Of a DNA stretch of 42,189 bases, positions 1 through 8,956 are shown piece by piece. A program made the position numbers and the translations under genes. Below the pieces are notes generated by a model that had not been told where the DNA came from, made no database searches, and worked only from the letters and a program-made list of their open reading frames with translations. Position 1 is the stretch's first letter; each line of letters opens with the position of its first letter. The stretch lies in NCBI GenBank assembly GCA_905235275.1, contig CAJOLA010000005.1, forward strand, positions 1 to 42,189, written 5' to 3'. The DNA comes from an uncultured Lachnospiraceae bacterium. Lineage in GTDB: Bacteria; Bacillota; Clostridia; Lachnospirales; Lachnospiraceae.

Positions 1-413
1 CGCAAACGCAAGCGTGCTCGGACCCTTAAGCAGGAAGAATTTTTCTCAGACAGTACGCGTCCTAAGTTCGCATAACGATTCGGTCGGTCTTAATTCTTTG
101 ACCACGTTTTCTAATGTTCATCAAAGCAAAATCGACATACAATTTCCGCAAACGCAAGCGCGCTCGGACCCTTAAGCAGGAAGAATTTTTCTCAGACAGT
201 ACGCGTTCTAAGTTCGCATAACGATTCGGTCGGTCTTAATTCTTTGACCACGTTTCCTAATGTTCATCAAAGTAAAATCGACATACAATTTCCGCAAACG
301 TAAGCGCGCTCGAGCCCTTAAGCAGTAAGAATTTTTCGAGTTTGCGCGTCCTAAGTTTGCATAACGATTCGGTCGGCTTTAATTCTTTGGACAGTATCTT
401 CTAATGTCCGGGA
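1..413. repeat. Three tandem copies of a 146-bp intergenic repeat
   Basis: The unit starts with CGCAAACG at 1, 147 and 293, an exact 146-bp period. Copies 1 and 2 are nearly identical, with only a few substitutions. Copy 3 matches at its start, then diverges from about 344 and fades near 413. The window begins inside or at the edge of the array, so more copies may lie to the left. The unit length is not a multiple of three and each frame meets stops, so a repeated protein domain is unlikely. Each unit contains a potential hairpin: CTTTGA (96-101) with TCAAAG (121-126) in copy 1. Function unknown; a structured RNA or a dispersed intergenic element are both possible. Confidence 0.9.
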
Positions 414-493
414 CACAAATCACGGATGCCGTTATTCAATAGATTGAGATTGAACACACGGCGCAGGCTGAAAACCGTCCCCGATAAAACCTA

Positions 494-522
494 TTGTATA
501 TACATACTTGCAGTGCTAAAAT
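494..522 (+). promoter_or_regulatory. Promoter of the surface-protein gene
   Basis: A -35 box TTGTAT (494-499) and a -10 box TAAAAT (517-522) are separated by 17 bp. A perfect 10-bp palindrome TGTATATACA (495-504) overlaps the -35 box and could be an operator. The start codon at 577 is preceded by AAGGAG (561-566). Confidence 0.6.
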
Positions 523-576
523 AAAACGAAACAAGTTTGATATGACAATAAAAATAAATCAAGGAGTAAATAGGCC

Positions 577-3500
577 ATGAAGTCTGTGATAAATAAAGCA
601 GTAACGGCAGCATCTGTTATAGCTGTCGGGGCTTCAATATTTGGTTCCGTGCTGACTTACGGTGCGGATGCCGATAAGATAATTTATATTAACGGCGTTA
701 ACGGAAGTGATGACAATGACGGAAGTTCGCCCGAAGAAGCCGTAAGTACGTTTGGGAAGGTGAAAGAGCTTGCGACAGACCCTTCAGTAAAAGAAATACA
801 TGTAACGGGGGAGATAACGGTTGATTCCGAAGATATTTGGGATATGTCCGATGCCGACAAAAAACCGTTTGTCAGAGAATCCGGTTATACGGGTAATTTC
901 GTCGTTGTTAAGGAAGGGGCGACTCTCGACTTAGGCAATATTACTTTTGACGGTAAGAGTGTCGGTAATTCCTCATCCGTTATAAAAGTGGAAAAAGGCG
1001 CTACTCTTAATTTTAACGATGGCGCGCTTATCATGAACAATATCAACCGGGATACCGGTAATAAATATACTTCCATCGGTGGAGCCGTGTATGTTGAAGG
1101 CGGAACAATGAATATGACCGGCGGTGTTATCAAAGACTGTTACAGTGTGATGGGTGGCGGTGTAGGTGTTATTCACGCAGGTACATTTAATATGTCGGGC
1201 GGTACTATTACAGGAAACGTTGCAGGTCAGGATAATGACCATGATGCAGGTGGCGGTGGAGTGTTCCTCGGTACGTCATCATCCATGAATATGTCCGGCG
1301 GTGTTATAAGCAATAATAAGTCCGGATATATAGGCGGCGGTATTTCCATGGGAATTATCGGGAATTCTCTTGTGGTTAGTAATCCGTCTTTAGGATACGG
1401 TGACCTGATGCGATTTACCATGACCGGTGGAACAATTATCGGGAATGAATCGTATAATACCGGTGGCGGATTATATGTACAGTGTAATAGTGTGGCTGAT
1501 ATTTTTGGTGGTAATTTTTATGATAATTCCACTTTAGGAATTGGAAGTTTTAATGAATTTGGAGGCGGTGCGATATATGTCAACGGATCATACGATGGTG
1601 ATTACGGAGACGGAAACAGGATGGTTATTTTGCCGGCAGGTGTATTAAATACAAACTTTGTAAATATATCTGAAAATAAAGCATTTATTGCAGGCGGAGG
1701 TATTGCCGGTTGCAGGACTTCAGAGATTTCGTTGGACGTTGAGAACGGAAGCGTAATATTCGGAAATAAAGCAAACATTTCAGGACCGGATATTTTTGTT
1801 TCTTCAACGCTGGTATCGTCCACTGTTTCCAACGCAACATCTCATTACGTTAATGTGTCGGAATGCATGTTGAGTGGCGCGCCTTATTTGTGGAAGAATA
1901 ATAAGAATCTAAATGTAAGTATAGATAAATTAAAAAACGTGGGTAGCCTTGAATTACATAATGACTATACCAAAGATGATGAGGCGATTATAGAGTCATT
2001 GGCGATGGCAAAAGTTAACATAGTCGGTAATTCATCGGGGACCCGCGGTGGCGGTATCGGAACCAATGGTGTTGTCAGGATAGGAACAGTACCGACTGAA
2101 ACGGTAGATATACATGCAAAAAAGGTATGGGATGATGAGGAGAGTGACGTCGGAGACAGACCGCCTGTTGTAAAGCTGTGGTTGGTAAGAGACGGTGAAA
2201 GAATCGTGTCTCAGAACGTTGAAAAAAATAAAGGCTGGATTCCTGTAACATTTAAAGACCAGCCTATATATGATTGGTTAACCGGCAAAAAGTATGAGTA
2301 CAGTATCGAAGAAGATTTGACATGGTTTGGCTTTACAAGCCTACCGGTCACAGGAAGAAACGTATTTGAAAAATATGATCCGCAGGTGAGCGAAGATCCG
2401 GATGTTGAAAACGGATTTATAGTTACGAATCCGATTAAGCGCGACATAGAGATTTCAAAGACGGTGGTAAATGAAGTTAATCCGGATGATGATAAAAAAT
2501 TCGAATTTACGATTGAGATAAAAGATCCGGAAGGTAATCCGTATGAGGACATGGTCTTCATAGTTTCTCCGGACAGCAGTAGGACGGAAGTGACTCTTAC
2601 TGACGGTAAATACGTATTCGAACTTGGAAACGGCGAGAAGCTCGCAATTAAAGGATTAAAGACGGGCTCCACATATACCGTTACGGAGACCGAAGATAAA
2701 AATTATAAAACGACGGCAAACGAAGAAGCCGGCACTCAGTATTCGGGAACAATCGAGAGACTGTGTAATGCAGAAGTAAAATACGAGAATACATACACGG
2801 AAGAAGAAACAACAACGACTACTGAAGAAGAGACAACAGAAGAAGAAACTACGGAAGAAGAAACTACAACAACAGAGGAAGAGACAACTTCCGAAGAAGA
2901 GACTACGACAACTGAGGAAGAGACAACTTCCGAAGAAGAGACTACGACAACTGAGGAAGAGACAACTTCCATAGAAGAGACTACGACAACTGAGGAAGAA
3001 ACAACTTCCGAAGAAGAGACCACGACAACCGAAGAAGAAACTACGACAACCGAGGAAGAGACAACTTCCGAAGAAGAAACTACAACAACAGAGGAAGAGA
3101 CAACTTCCGAAGAAGAAACAACAACAACCGAGGAAGAGACAACTTCCGAAGAAGAGACCACGACAACAGAGGAAGAGACAACTTCCGAAGAAGAAACAAC
3201 AACAACCGAAGAAGAGACAACAACTGAAACAATACCGGAAGAAACAGCGACTGTAGAACCAACAGAGACTGAGACGGCGACCGAAACCGAAGCAATTAAG
3301 GAAACGGCAGAGGAATTGGAAACAACAACGGATGCCGGAAGTATTATTGAAGAGTCGGAAGAGATAAAAGACGGTGAGCCTGAAGAAGATACGGAGTCTT
3401 CTGAAGTTGCAACGGCGAGCGAATCCGAGTCAAGCGAGTCTTCATCATCCGAAACGGTGATACTTGAGGGCGGCCGGAAGCCTTCAGGAGGCGTAAATAC

Positions 3501-3609
3501 GGGAGACGGTAACAATATGGCCGTTCTTGTTACAATTGCATGTGCGTCAGCTGCCGGTCTTGCGGCTACGGTTGCAATAGCCGGTAAAAAGAAAAAAGAT
3601 AACGAATAA
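577..3609 (+). CDS. Cell-surface beta-helix/Cna-B-like protein with Thr/Glu repeat stalk and sortase-type anchor
   Basis: This is a predicted secreted, wall-attached protein of 1010 residues. Residues 1-30 look like a signal peptide. Residues about 60-505 are rich in GG-containing turns such as NMSGGTITGN, typical of a right-handed parallel beta-helix. Two Cna-B-like immunoglobulin-fold segments follow, about 509-620 and 625-738 (the second ends in TYTVTE). Residues about 739-890 are a low-complexity stalk of TTTTEEETTSEEE repeats, followed by more acidic Ser/Thr/Glu sequence. The C-terminus has VNTGD (973-977), a hydrophobic stretch (about 982-1002) and a KKKK tail. This resembles a sortase signal, but the motif is not LPXTG. 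The gene stands alone with its own promoter and terminator. A role in adhesion is inferred from architecture only; the ligand is unknown. Confidence 0.85.
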   Translation: MKSVINKAVTAASVIAVGASIFGSVLTYGADADKIIYINGVNGSDDNDGSSPEEAVSTFGKVKELATDPSVKEIHVTGEITVDSEDIWDMSDADKKPFVRESGYTGNFVVVKEGATLDLGNITFDGKSVGNSSSVIKVEKGATLNFNDGALIMNNINRDTGNKYTSIGGAVYVEGGTMNMTGGVIKDCYSVMGGGVGVIHAGTFNMSGGTITGNVAGQDNDHDAGGGGVFLGTSSSMNMSGGVISNNKSGYIGGGISMGIIGNSLVVSNPSLGYGDLMRFTMTGGTIIGNESYNTGGGLYVQCNSVADIFGGNFYDNSTLGIGSFNEFGGGAIYVNGSYDGDYGDGNRMVILPAGVLNTNFVNISENKAFIAGGGIAGCRTSEISLDVENGSVIFGNKANISGPDIFVSSTLVSSTVSNATSHYVNVSECMLSGAPYLWKNNKNLNVSIDKLKNVGSLELHNDYTKDDEAIIESLAMAKVNIVGNSSGTRGGGIGTNGVVRIGTVPTETVDIHAKKVWDDEESDVGDRPPVVKLWLVRDGERIVSQNVEKNKGWIPVTFKDQPIYDWLTGKKYEYSIEEDLTWFGFTSLPVTGRNVFEKYDPQVSEDPDVENGFIVTNPIKRDIEISKTVVNEVNPDDDKKFEFTIEIKDPEGNPYEDMVFIVSPDSSRTEVTLTDGKYVFELGNGEKLAIKGLKTGSTYTVTETEDKNYKTTANEEAGTQYSGTIERLCNAEVKYENTYTEEETTTTTEEETTEEETTEEETTTTEEETTSEEETTTTEEETTSEEETTTTEEETTSIEETTTTEEETTSEEETTTTEEETTTTEEETTSEEETTTTEEETTSEEETTTTEEETTSEEETTTTEEETTSEEETTTTEEETTTETIPEETATVEPTETETATETEAIKETAEELETTTDAGSIIEESEEIKDGEPEEDTESSEVATASESESSESSSSETVILEGGRKPSGGVNTGDGNNMAVLVTIACASAAGLAATVAIAGKKKKDNE
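2798..3237 (+). repeat. 39-nt coding tandem repeats (Thr/Glu stalk)
   Basis: In-frame repeats encode TTTTEEETTSEEE (13 residues, 39 nt). Copies differ mainly at synonymous positions, and one copy has Ile in place of the first Glu after Ser. The period keeps the reading frame, so gain or loss of units would change stalk length without breaking the gene. Confidence 0.85.
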
Positions 3610-3630
3610 ATAAAAAACAATAATTATTTA

Positions 3631-3668
3631 ATCGGACAGGGATAAAAATCTCTGTCCGATTTGATTTT
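3631..3668 (+). terminator. Rho-independent terminator after the surface-protein gene
   Basis: ATCGGACAG (3631-3639) pairs with CTGTCCGAT (3652-3660) around a 12-nt loop and is followed by the T-rich TTGATTTT. Confidence 0.75.
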
Positions 3669-3689
3669 AAAGGGTTAATTTAATATACT
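3661..3689 (+). promoter_or_regulatory. Promoter of the PAP2 gene
   Basis: TTGATT (3661-3666) and TATACT (3684-3689) are 17 bp apart. The -35 box sits in the tail of the preceding terminator. Confidence 0.55.
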
Positions 3690-3720
3690 GTATGGATAAT
3701 AATTGAAAGGAGTTACATTA

Positions 3721-4275
3721 ATGACTGAGGGTTTTGACATACCTATTCTTCTCGGGATACAGGAGAATTTAAGAAGTGATCCCCTGTCGGCTTTTTTTGA
3801 AGGAGTTTCCTTTTTCGGAGAAAAAGGCTGGTTTTGGATTGTGATCATTATCTTTATGTTCGTATTCAAAAAGACAAGGGGATTAAGTATCGTAGCTGCT
3901 GTTTCAGTAGCCGCAACGTCAATTATCGGTGTGATAATGAAAAACAGCGTACAAAGGATAAGACCGTCATTTTACACGGATGCCATTACTGTTGTGGGGA
4001 TGCGTTCTGACAGCTTTTCATTTCCGTCGGGACATACGCTTATGTCGTTTGCGTGCGCATTTATTTTCCTGAGGTATGATAAGAGAATCGGGATACCTGC
4101 CGTGATATTCGCATCCCTTATCGGATTCTCACGAATCTATCTTGGAGAGCATTATCCGTCGGATGTTATTGTGGGAGTACTTCTTGCTCTTGCGGTAAGT
4201 TCAATAGTATGGGTTATCTTTGAAGCTATAGCTAAGAAGTCTTCACGGACTGAAGAAGTAAATGCGGTGTATTGA
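3721..4275 (+). CDS. PAP2-family membrane phosphatase
   Basis: This is a 184-residue integral membrane phosphatase of the PAP2 / type 2 phosphatidic acid phosphatase superfamily. Members remove phosphate from lipid phosphates such as undecaprenyl pyrophosphate or phosphatidylglycerophosphate. All three catalytic motifs are visible: KNSVQRIRP (KX6RP), FPSGH (PSGH) and SRIYLGEHYPSD (SRX5HXXXD). Several hydrophobic segments surround them. A TTG at 3703 is in frame, but AAAGGAG at 3706-3712 lies 8 nt before ATG 3721, so the ATG is chosen. The exact lipid substrate cannot be read from the sequence; recycling of the undecaprenyl carrier is a reasonable guess. It is probably co-transcribed with the ATPase that follows 22 bp downstream. 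Confidence 0.88.
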   Translation: MTEGFDIPILLGIQENLRSDPLSAFFEGVSFFGEKGWFWIVIIIFMFVFKKTRGLSIVAAVSVAATSIIGVIMKNSVQRIRPSFYTDAITVVGMRSDSFSFPSGHTLMSFACAFIFLRYDKRIGIPAVIFASLIGFSRIYLGEHYPSDVIVGVLLALAVSSIVWVIFEAIAKKSSRTEEVNAVY

Positions 4276-4297
4276 TTTTTAGGTGGAGGATTTTTGA

Positions 4298-5926
4298 ATG
4301 GTAAAGGATGCAAAAATTTGGATTGCAAACGATGAAAACGGTGAGAACATTTTCATGCTTCCCAAAATGTCCAATCGTCACGGACTTGTGGCGGGGGCTA
4401 CGGGAACGGGAAAAACCGTTACGTTAAAGGTAATGGCGGAAGCCTTTTCGGACATGGGGGTTCCGGTCTTTATGGCTGACGTCAAAGGTGATGTTGCAGG
4501 CTTGGCGGCTCCCGGTGATGACTCTGAAAGCATGCAGAAAAGAATCCAAAAATTCGGACTTGCGGAGGCCGGATTTTCCTACAGAGGCTACCCCGTAACC
4601 ATCTGGGACATTTTCGGAAAAACGGGCATACCGCTTAGGACAACCGTTTCGGAGATGGGACCGATGCTTTTATCCAGAGTTCTTAATCTGAATGATTTGC
4701 AGACCGATATCATGAATGTCGTATTTAAGATAGCAGATGACAATAATCTTTTGCTGGTTGACACAAAAGACTTAAAGTCGCTTCTTAACTATGTGGGTGA
4801 GCACTCATCGGAGCTTGCCGCCGAATACGGCAAAATCCAGACATCTTCCATAGGTGCCATGACGAGAGCAATCGTTGCGCTTGAGATGGAAGGAGCAGAG
4901 ACATTCTTCGGCGAGCCCGCACTAAACGTTTCGGACTGGCTGACACCTACGGTTGACGGAAAGGGTATGATTCATATCCTTGACAGCTCAAGCCTTATCA
5001 ATAACGGAAGACTTTATGCAACATTTCTTTTGTGGCTGATATCCGAGCTTTTTGAAAATCTTCCGGAAGTCGGAGATTTGGACAAGCCTAAGCTCGTATT
5101 CTTTTTTGACGAGGCACATCTGTTGTTTGATGATGCGCCAAAGGTCCTTCTTGATAAGATAGAACAGGTTGTAAAGCTTGTAAGATCGAAGGGCGTCGGA
5201 ATATATTTCTGTACTCAGAATCCAAAGGATATTCCGGACGGTGTTCTTGCCCAGTTGAATAATAAAGTCCAGCACGGTTTAAGAGCTTATACACCTTCAG
5301 AGCAAAAGGCGGTTAAGGCTGCAGCCGAATCCTTCAGGGTAAATCCTGAGTTTGATACATATGAAGCGATTTTGGCACTCGGTACGGGAGAAGCCGTTGT
5401 ATCATTTCTTGGTGAGGATGGTGTCCCGGGAATTGCGCAAAAAGCCTATATTCTGCCGCCTCAGAGCCGCATGAGTACAATAAACGAAACTGAAAAAACG
5501 GCATGCGTATCGGGAAGTCCTTACTATTCAAAGTATTTCCAGGGCCATGATCCGGATTCGGCATATGAATTCCTTATGAGAATGGGGATGCAGCAGGAAG
5601 TGCAGGCCGTACAGGAGGCACTTCCCGAACCCACGCTTCCGGGCCGGGATATGACTCAGGCACAACAGGCAGCGCAGACACCGGTACCGCAGGATGTGCC
5701 CGCACAGGAGCCGCAGCTTTCCAAAGAGGAGCTTAAAGAGCTTCAAAGAAAAGAAAAAGAGAAGAAAAAGGCAATGAACTCATTCGGTAACACCGTTTCA
5801 GGAACCATAGGACGTGAGCTCGGCAAGCAGGCCGGCAAGACGATGGGCAGCTTCGGTAAAACATTCGGAGGAAACGTTGGAGCCAGCATAGGAAGAGGGC
5901 TTTTCAGTACTTTATTCAAGAAATAA
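4298..5926 (+). CDS. HerA-like ATPase, DUF853 (YjgR-type) family
   Basis: This 542-residue cytoplasmic P-loop ATPase belongs to the HerA/FtsK-like clade known as DUF853. The N-terminus carries Walker A GATGTGKT (33-40), followed by a DVKGDVAGLA segment characteristic of the family. Walker B is LVFFFDEAH (about 266-274), and a downstream FCTQNPKDIP segment fits a sensor region. The C-terminal 120 residues are Pro/Gln- and Lys/Glu-rich and end in a Gly-rich segment with a FSTLFKK terminus. GGTGGAGG precedes the ATG. DNA translocation or unwinding is inferred from HerA relatives; the biological role of DUF853 proteins is poorly defined. The downstream terminator closes the two-gene unit. Confidence 0.85.
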   Translation: MVKDAKIWIANDENGENIFMLPKMSNRHGLVAGATGTGKTVTLKVMAEAFSDMGVPVFMADVKGDVAGLAAPGDDSESMQKRIQKFGLAEAGFSYRGYPVTIWDIFGKTGIPLRTTVSEMGPMLLSRVLNLNDLQTDIMNVVFKIADDNNLLLVDTKDLKSLLNYVGEHSSELAAEYGKIQTSSIGAMTRAIVALEMEGAETFFGEPALNVSDWLTPTVDGKGMIHILDSSSLINNGRLYATFLLWLISELFENLPEVGDLDKPKLVFFFDEAHLLFDDAPKVLLDKIEQVVKLVRSKGVGIYFCTQNPKDIPDGVLAQLNNKVQHGLRAYTPSEQKAVKAAAESFRVNPEFDTYEAILALGTGEAVVSFLGEDGVPGIAQKAYILPPQSRMSTINETEKTACVSGSPYYSKYFQGHDPDSAYEFLMRMGMQQEVQAVQEALPEPTLPGRDMTQAQQAAQTPVPQDVPAQEPQLSKEELKELQRKEKEKKKAMNSFGNTVSGTIGRELGKQAGKTMGSFGKTFGGNVGASIGRGLFSTLFKK

Positions 5927-5967
5927 GTTTGAGTCTCTTCTATATATATAGACAATGTTTTGTTAAG

Positions 5968-6002
5968 ACCGGTTTTTCGTGTAACGAATCACCGGTTTTT
6001 TT
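5968..6002 (+). terminator. Terminator after the HerA-like gene
   Basis: ACCGGT (5968-5973) pairs with ACCGGT (5991-5996), with an inner TTCG/CGAA stem, and is followed by a run of T. Confidence 0.75.
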
Positions 6003-6240
6003 AATGATTTTACATTAAATCAGTTTATAAAAAGTTTATATTTAGGGGTAAAAAACGCCTCAAATGAATGATAGTTCATGCAAATTAAAAACATAAAGTT
6101 TTTTGGAAAATGGCATGAATAATCAGAAGGAAAAAGGGCCTTGTGAATTGATTTTTTTAAGCGAAAAAATGGGAAAAAAATAACAAAATAAAAACCCCCC
6201 AAAGGGGATGGAAAACCGCGTAAAATCTGACTTTTTTGCG
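6003..6240. other. AT-rich non-coding stretch upstream of the urease promoter
   Basis: No convincing gene lies here; short minus-strand ORFs have no ribosome binding site or recognisable product. The stretch holds A/T tracts and a small C-run/G-run hairpin (CCCC at 6195-6198 with GGGG at 6204-6207) about 35 bp before the -35 box. The unusual length and the A tracts suggest regulatory input to urease, but no known operator was recognised with confidence. Confidence 0.5.
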
Positions 6241-6269
6241 TTGACATTGAAGGGCTGAAGTGCTATATT
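6241..6269 (+). promoter_or_regulatory. Strong promoter of the urease operon
   Basis: A perfect -35 TTGACA (6241-6246), a 17-bp spacer and -10 TATATT (6264-6269). Transcription would start near 6276, giving a leader of about 67 nt before ureA. Confidence 0.8.
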
Positions 6270-6342
6270 TCTACGTGGAGCTAATAGGAGTATGCATAAG
6301 CATATTTCAGAAACTTTTAACACCAGAAAAGGAGGAGAAGAG

Positions 6343-6645
6343 ATGCGTTTAAATGACAAGGACACAGAGAAACTTATAGTTTACACAGCAGCTCTCGTAG
6401 CACAGGAAAGAAGAGAACGTGGTGTAAAGCTTAACCACCCAGAGTCAGTTGCATTAATCACAAAGGCTATTCTTGAGTATGCACGTGATGGTAAGACCGT
6501 TGCTGAAATCATGGAGCTTGGTACAAAAGTACTTGCTAAGGATGAGGTAATGGACGGCGTTGCTGACATGATCGAAGTAGTACAGGTTGAGTGCACATTC
6601 CCGGATGGAACAAAGCTTGTATCAGTTCATAACCCTGTTCAGTAA
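6343..6645 (+). CDS. ureA: Urease subunit gamma
   Basis: This is the 100-residue gamma subunit of the nickel urease that hydrolyses urea to ammonia and carbamate. It starts [11 protein letters not shown] and ends VSVHNPVQ, which matches the family over its whole usual length of about 100 residues. An in-frame ATG at 6292 would add 17 residues, but AAAAGGAGG at 6327-6335 lies 7 nt before ATG 6343, so the shorter form is chosen. It is the first gene of ureABC-EFGD and is transcribed from the promoter at 6241-6269. It has no in-frame ACG or GCG codons, a bias shared with ureB and ureC and suggestive of high expression. Confidence 0.97.
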   Translation: MRLNDKDTEKLIVYTAALVAQERRERGVKLNHPESVALITKAILEYARDGKTVAEIMELGTKVLAKDEVMDGVADMIEVVQVECTFPDGTKLVSVHNPVQ

Positions 6646-6675
6646 TCAAAAAACTATTAAAAGGAGGTTGCGTTA

Positions 6676-7038
6676 ATGAAAATCGGTGAATCAATTATTC
6701 AGGACAGAGAGCTCACTTTGAACGAAGGTAGAGCTACAGTAACTGTAAAAGTAACTAATGAGGGAGACCGTCCTATCCAGGTTGGTTCTCATTGTCACTT
6801 CTTTGAAGTAAACAAGAGACTCTCATTCGACAGAGAAGCTGCTTTCGGATATCACCTTGATATTCCTTCAGGAAACGGTGTTCGTTTTGAGCCGGGTGAG
6901 TCTAAAGATGTTCAGCTTGTAGAGTTCGGCGGAACAAAGAGAGTATTCGGTCTTAATGACCTTACATGCGGAATCGCTTCTGAAGCTAACAAAGCTGCAG
7001 CAGTAGCTAGAGCTAAAGAAAAGGGATTCATTAAATAA
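6676..7038 (+). CDS. ureB: Urease subunit beta
   Basis: This is the 120-residue urease beta subunit, which packs with UreA and UreC in the (ABC)3 complex. Family hallmarks include [11 protein letters not shown]-like sequence (here [11 protein letters not shown]), the LSFDR segment and [12 protein letters not shown]. The C-terminus is slightly longer than the minimal bacterial form and Lys/Ala-rich. An AAGGAGG lies just upstream of the ATG. The 30-nt gap from ureA and the 73-nt gap to ureC contain no terminator. Subunits are separate, as is usual in Firmicutes; there is no UreAB fusion as seen in Helicobacter. Confidence 0.97.
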   Translation: MKIGESIIQDRELTLNEGRATVTVKVTNEGDRPIQVGSHCHFFEVNKRLSFDREAAFGYHLDIPSGNGVRFEPGESKDVQLVEFGGTKRVFGLNDLTCGIASEANKAAAVARAKEKGFIK

Positions 7039-7111
7039 TTTATTTTAAATTATTATAACCTTTTAGAAACGTAGTTAATTTGATTATGAAAATAATTAAG
7101 AGGAGGATGTT

Positions 7112-8833
7112 ATGAGCTTTAAAATTTCAGGAGCAAAATATGCAGCAATGTTTGGTCCTACAACAGGCGACAAAGTTCGTCTTGGCGATACAAGCCTTAT
7201 TATCGAAGTAGAGAAGGACCTTACAGTATATGGTGATGAGGCTAAGTTCGGTGGTGGTAAAACACTTCGTGACGGTATGGGACAGTCAGTTACAACAACA
7301 AGTGCTGACGGAGACCTTGACCTCGTAATCACAAACTGCCTTATCCTTGATTACACAGGAATCTACAAGGCAGATATCGGTATCAAGAACGGATACATCG
7401 CAGGTATCGGTAAATCAGGTAACCCGGGAACAATGGAAGGTGTAACACCTGGCATGACAGTTGGTGCATCTACAGAGGCTCTCGCTGGTGAAGGACTTAT
7501 CGTTACAGCCGGTGGTATTGATACACATATTCACTGGATTTGCCCACAGCAGATCGAGACAGCTCTTTATTCTGGTATAACAACAATGATCGGTGGTGGT
7601 ACAGGTCCTGTAGACGGAACTAACGCTACAACATGTACACCTGGACCATGGAACGTAGAGATGCTTATTAAGTCAACAGAGTACTATCCAATGAACGTTG
7701 GTATGCTCGGAAAAGGTAACTGCTCAGCTGAGGAGCCACTTGCAGAGCAGATCAGAGCAGGTGCTATGGGACTTAAGCTTCACGAGGACTGGGGTACAAC
7801 TCCTGCAGCTATTGATCACTGCTTAGGAATAGCTGATCAGTATGACGTTCAGGTTTGTATCCATACAGATACACTTAACGAGTGCGGATGCGTAGAGGAT
7901 TCTATCAATGCTTTCGCAGGACGTACAATCCATACATTCCACTCTGAGGGTGCCGGCGGTGGACATGCACCTGACCTTATGGAAGTTGCATCTGTACAGA
8001 ACGTACTTCCATCATCAACAAACCCAACAATGCCTTTCACAGTGAATACTCTTGACGAGCACCTTGACATGCTTTGCGTATGCCACCACCTCGACAAGAA
8101 GATCCCTGAGGATCTTGCATTCGCTGAGTCAAGAATTCGTCCTGAGACAATCGGTGCAGAGGACGTTCTTCATGATATCGGTGCATTCTCAATGATGTCA
8201 TCTGACTCACAGGCTATGGGTCGTCCATCAGAGGTTATTACAAGAACATGGCAGTGCGCTTCTAAGATGAAGGATCAGACTGGTGCTCTTGCAGAAGACA
8301 AAGGCAACGACAACGATAACTTCAGAGCTAAGAGATATGTAGCTAAGTATACTATCAACCCGGCTATCACATTCGGTATTGATAAGTTCTGCGGATCTCT
8401 TGAAGTTGGTAAATTCGCTGATATCGTACTTTGGAATCCTGCATTCTTCGGTGCTAAACCTGACATCATCATCAAGGGTGGTCTTGTAATCGCTTCTAAG
8501 ATGGGTGAGGCTAACGCTTCTATTCCTACTTGCGAGCCTATTCTTTACAAGAAGATGTTCGGTGCAGACGGAGTTGCTGTAACTGACACTTGTGTAACAT
8601 TCATTTCTAAGGCTGCTGAAGCTGAGAACATCGGCGAGAAGTATGGCATGCAGAGAACTCTTATCCCTGTAACAGGATGCCGTACAATCGGTAAGTCTGA
8701 CATGAAGTTCAACGATGCTACACCTCAGATCATCGTTGATCCTGAGACATATGAAGTTACTGTAGATGGTAAGAAAGCATTCTCTGAGCCAGCTCAGTCA
8801 CTTCCACTTACTCAGATCTACAACTTATTCTAA
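7112..8833 (+). CDS. ureC: Urease subunit alpha (catalytic)
   Basis: This is the 573-residue catalytic subunit that holds the two-nickel centre. Ligand and active-site residues are all present: HIHW (His139, His141), the lysine to be carbamylated in GLKLHEDW (Lys222), His251 in IHTDTL, the [12 protein letters not shown] segment, the mobile-flap VCHH (Cys and His at about 324-325) and Asp in SSDSQAMGR (about 365). Numbering runs about five residues ahead of the Klebsiella enzyme. The length is normal, so the enzyme should be active once matured by UreEFGD. In 573 codons I found no in-frame ACG or GCG, in contrast to ureE just downstream. GGAGG precedes the ATG. Confidence 0.98.
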   Translation: MSFKISGAKYAAMFGPTTGDKVRLGDTSLIIEVEKDLTVYGDEAKFGGGKTLRDGMGQSVTTTSADGDLDLVITNCLILDYTGIYKADIGIKNGYIAGIGKSGNPGTMEGVTPGMTVGASTEALAGEGLIVTAGGIDTHIHWICPQQIETALYSGITTMIGGGTGPVDGTNATTCTPGPWNVEMLIKSTEYYPMNVGMLGKGNCSAEEPLAEQIRAGAMGLKLHEDWGTTPAAIDHCLGIADQYDVQVCIHTDTLNECGCVEDSINAFAGRTIHTFHSEGAGGGHAPDLMEVASVQNVLPSSTNPTMPFTVNTLDEHLDMLCVCHHLDKKIPEDLAFAESRIRPETIGAEDVLHDIGAFSMMSSDSQAMGRPSEVITRTWQCASKMKDQTGALAEDKGNDNDNFRAKRYVAKYTINPAITFGIDKFCGSLEVGKFADIVLWNPAFFGAKPDIIIKGGLVIASKMGEANASIPTCEPILYKKMFGADGVAVTDTCVTFISKAAEAENIGEKYGMQRTLIPVTGCRTIGKSDMKFNDATPQIIVDPETYEVTVDGKKAFSEPAQSLPLTQIYNLF

Positions 8834-8882
8834 TTATTACATTAGGATATAGAACGCGGAATATATTTTGAATTAAAAAACG

Positions 8883-8930
8883 TTTGTCAAAATGCTCATC
8901 TTTTTGGTGGTATTTGTCATTTTGACAAAT
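8883..8930. promoter_or_regulatory. Inverted-repeat element between ureC and ureE
   Basis: TTTGTCAAAATG (8883-8894) is perfectly complementary to CATTTTGACAAA (8918-8929). The right arm is itself part of a compact palindrome, ATTTGTCA-TTT-TGACAAAT (8912-8930). Two alternative hairpins are therefore possible, using three TTTGTCA half-sites. No T run follows, so it does not look like a standard terminator. It could protect the 3' end of ureABC mRNA, act as an attenuator, or bind a regulator. Confidence 0.65.
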
Positions 8931-8956
8931 TAGAATTGGAAAGATGAGTATAGTTT

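Noticed and set aside
1-413. CRISPR array
   Set aside because: The whole 146-bp unit repeats with no short repeat and unique spacer pattern, and no cas genes are nearby.
2736-3620. 294-codon open frame on the minus strand opposite the Thr/Glu repeats
   Set aside because: It is a by-product of the repeat composition: the reverse complement of Thr/Glu codons gives a Val/Ser run. It has no ribosome binding site or recognisable domain.
6097-6111. CodY-like box upstream of the urease promoter
   Set aside because: It has about four mismatches to the 15-bp consensus in very A/T-rich DNA, which is expected by chance.
6292-6342. Earlier ureA start at ATG 6292
   Set aside because: AGGAG is only 1 nt upstream of that ATG, while AAAAGGAGG is ideally placed for ATG 6343, and the family starts at MRLNDKD.
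7849-8097. Minus-strand open frames within ureC
   Set aside because: They have no ribosome binding site and no domain, and are explained by the codon bias of ureC.
8912-8930. Intrinsic terminator after ureC
   Set aside because: The stem is A/T-rich and no T run follows it, so it was recorded as an inverted-repeat element instead.
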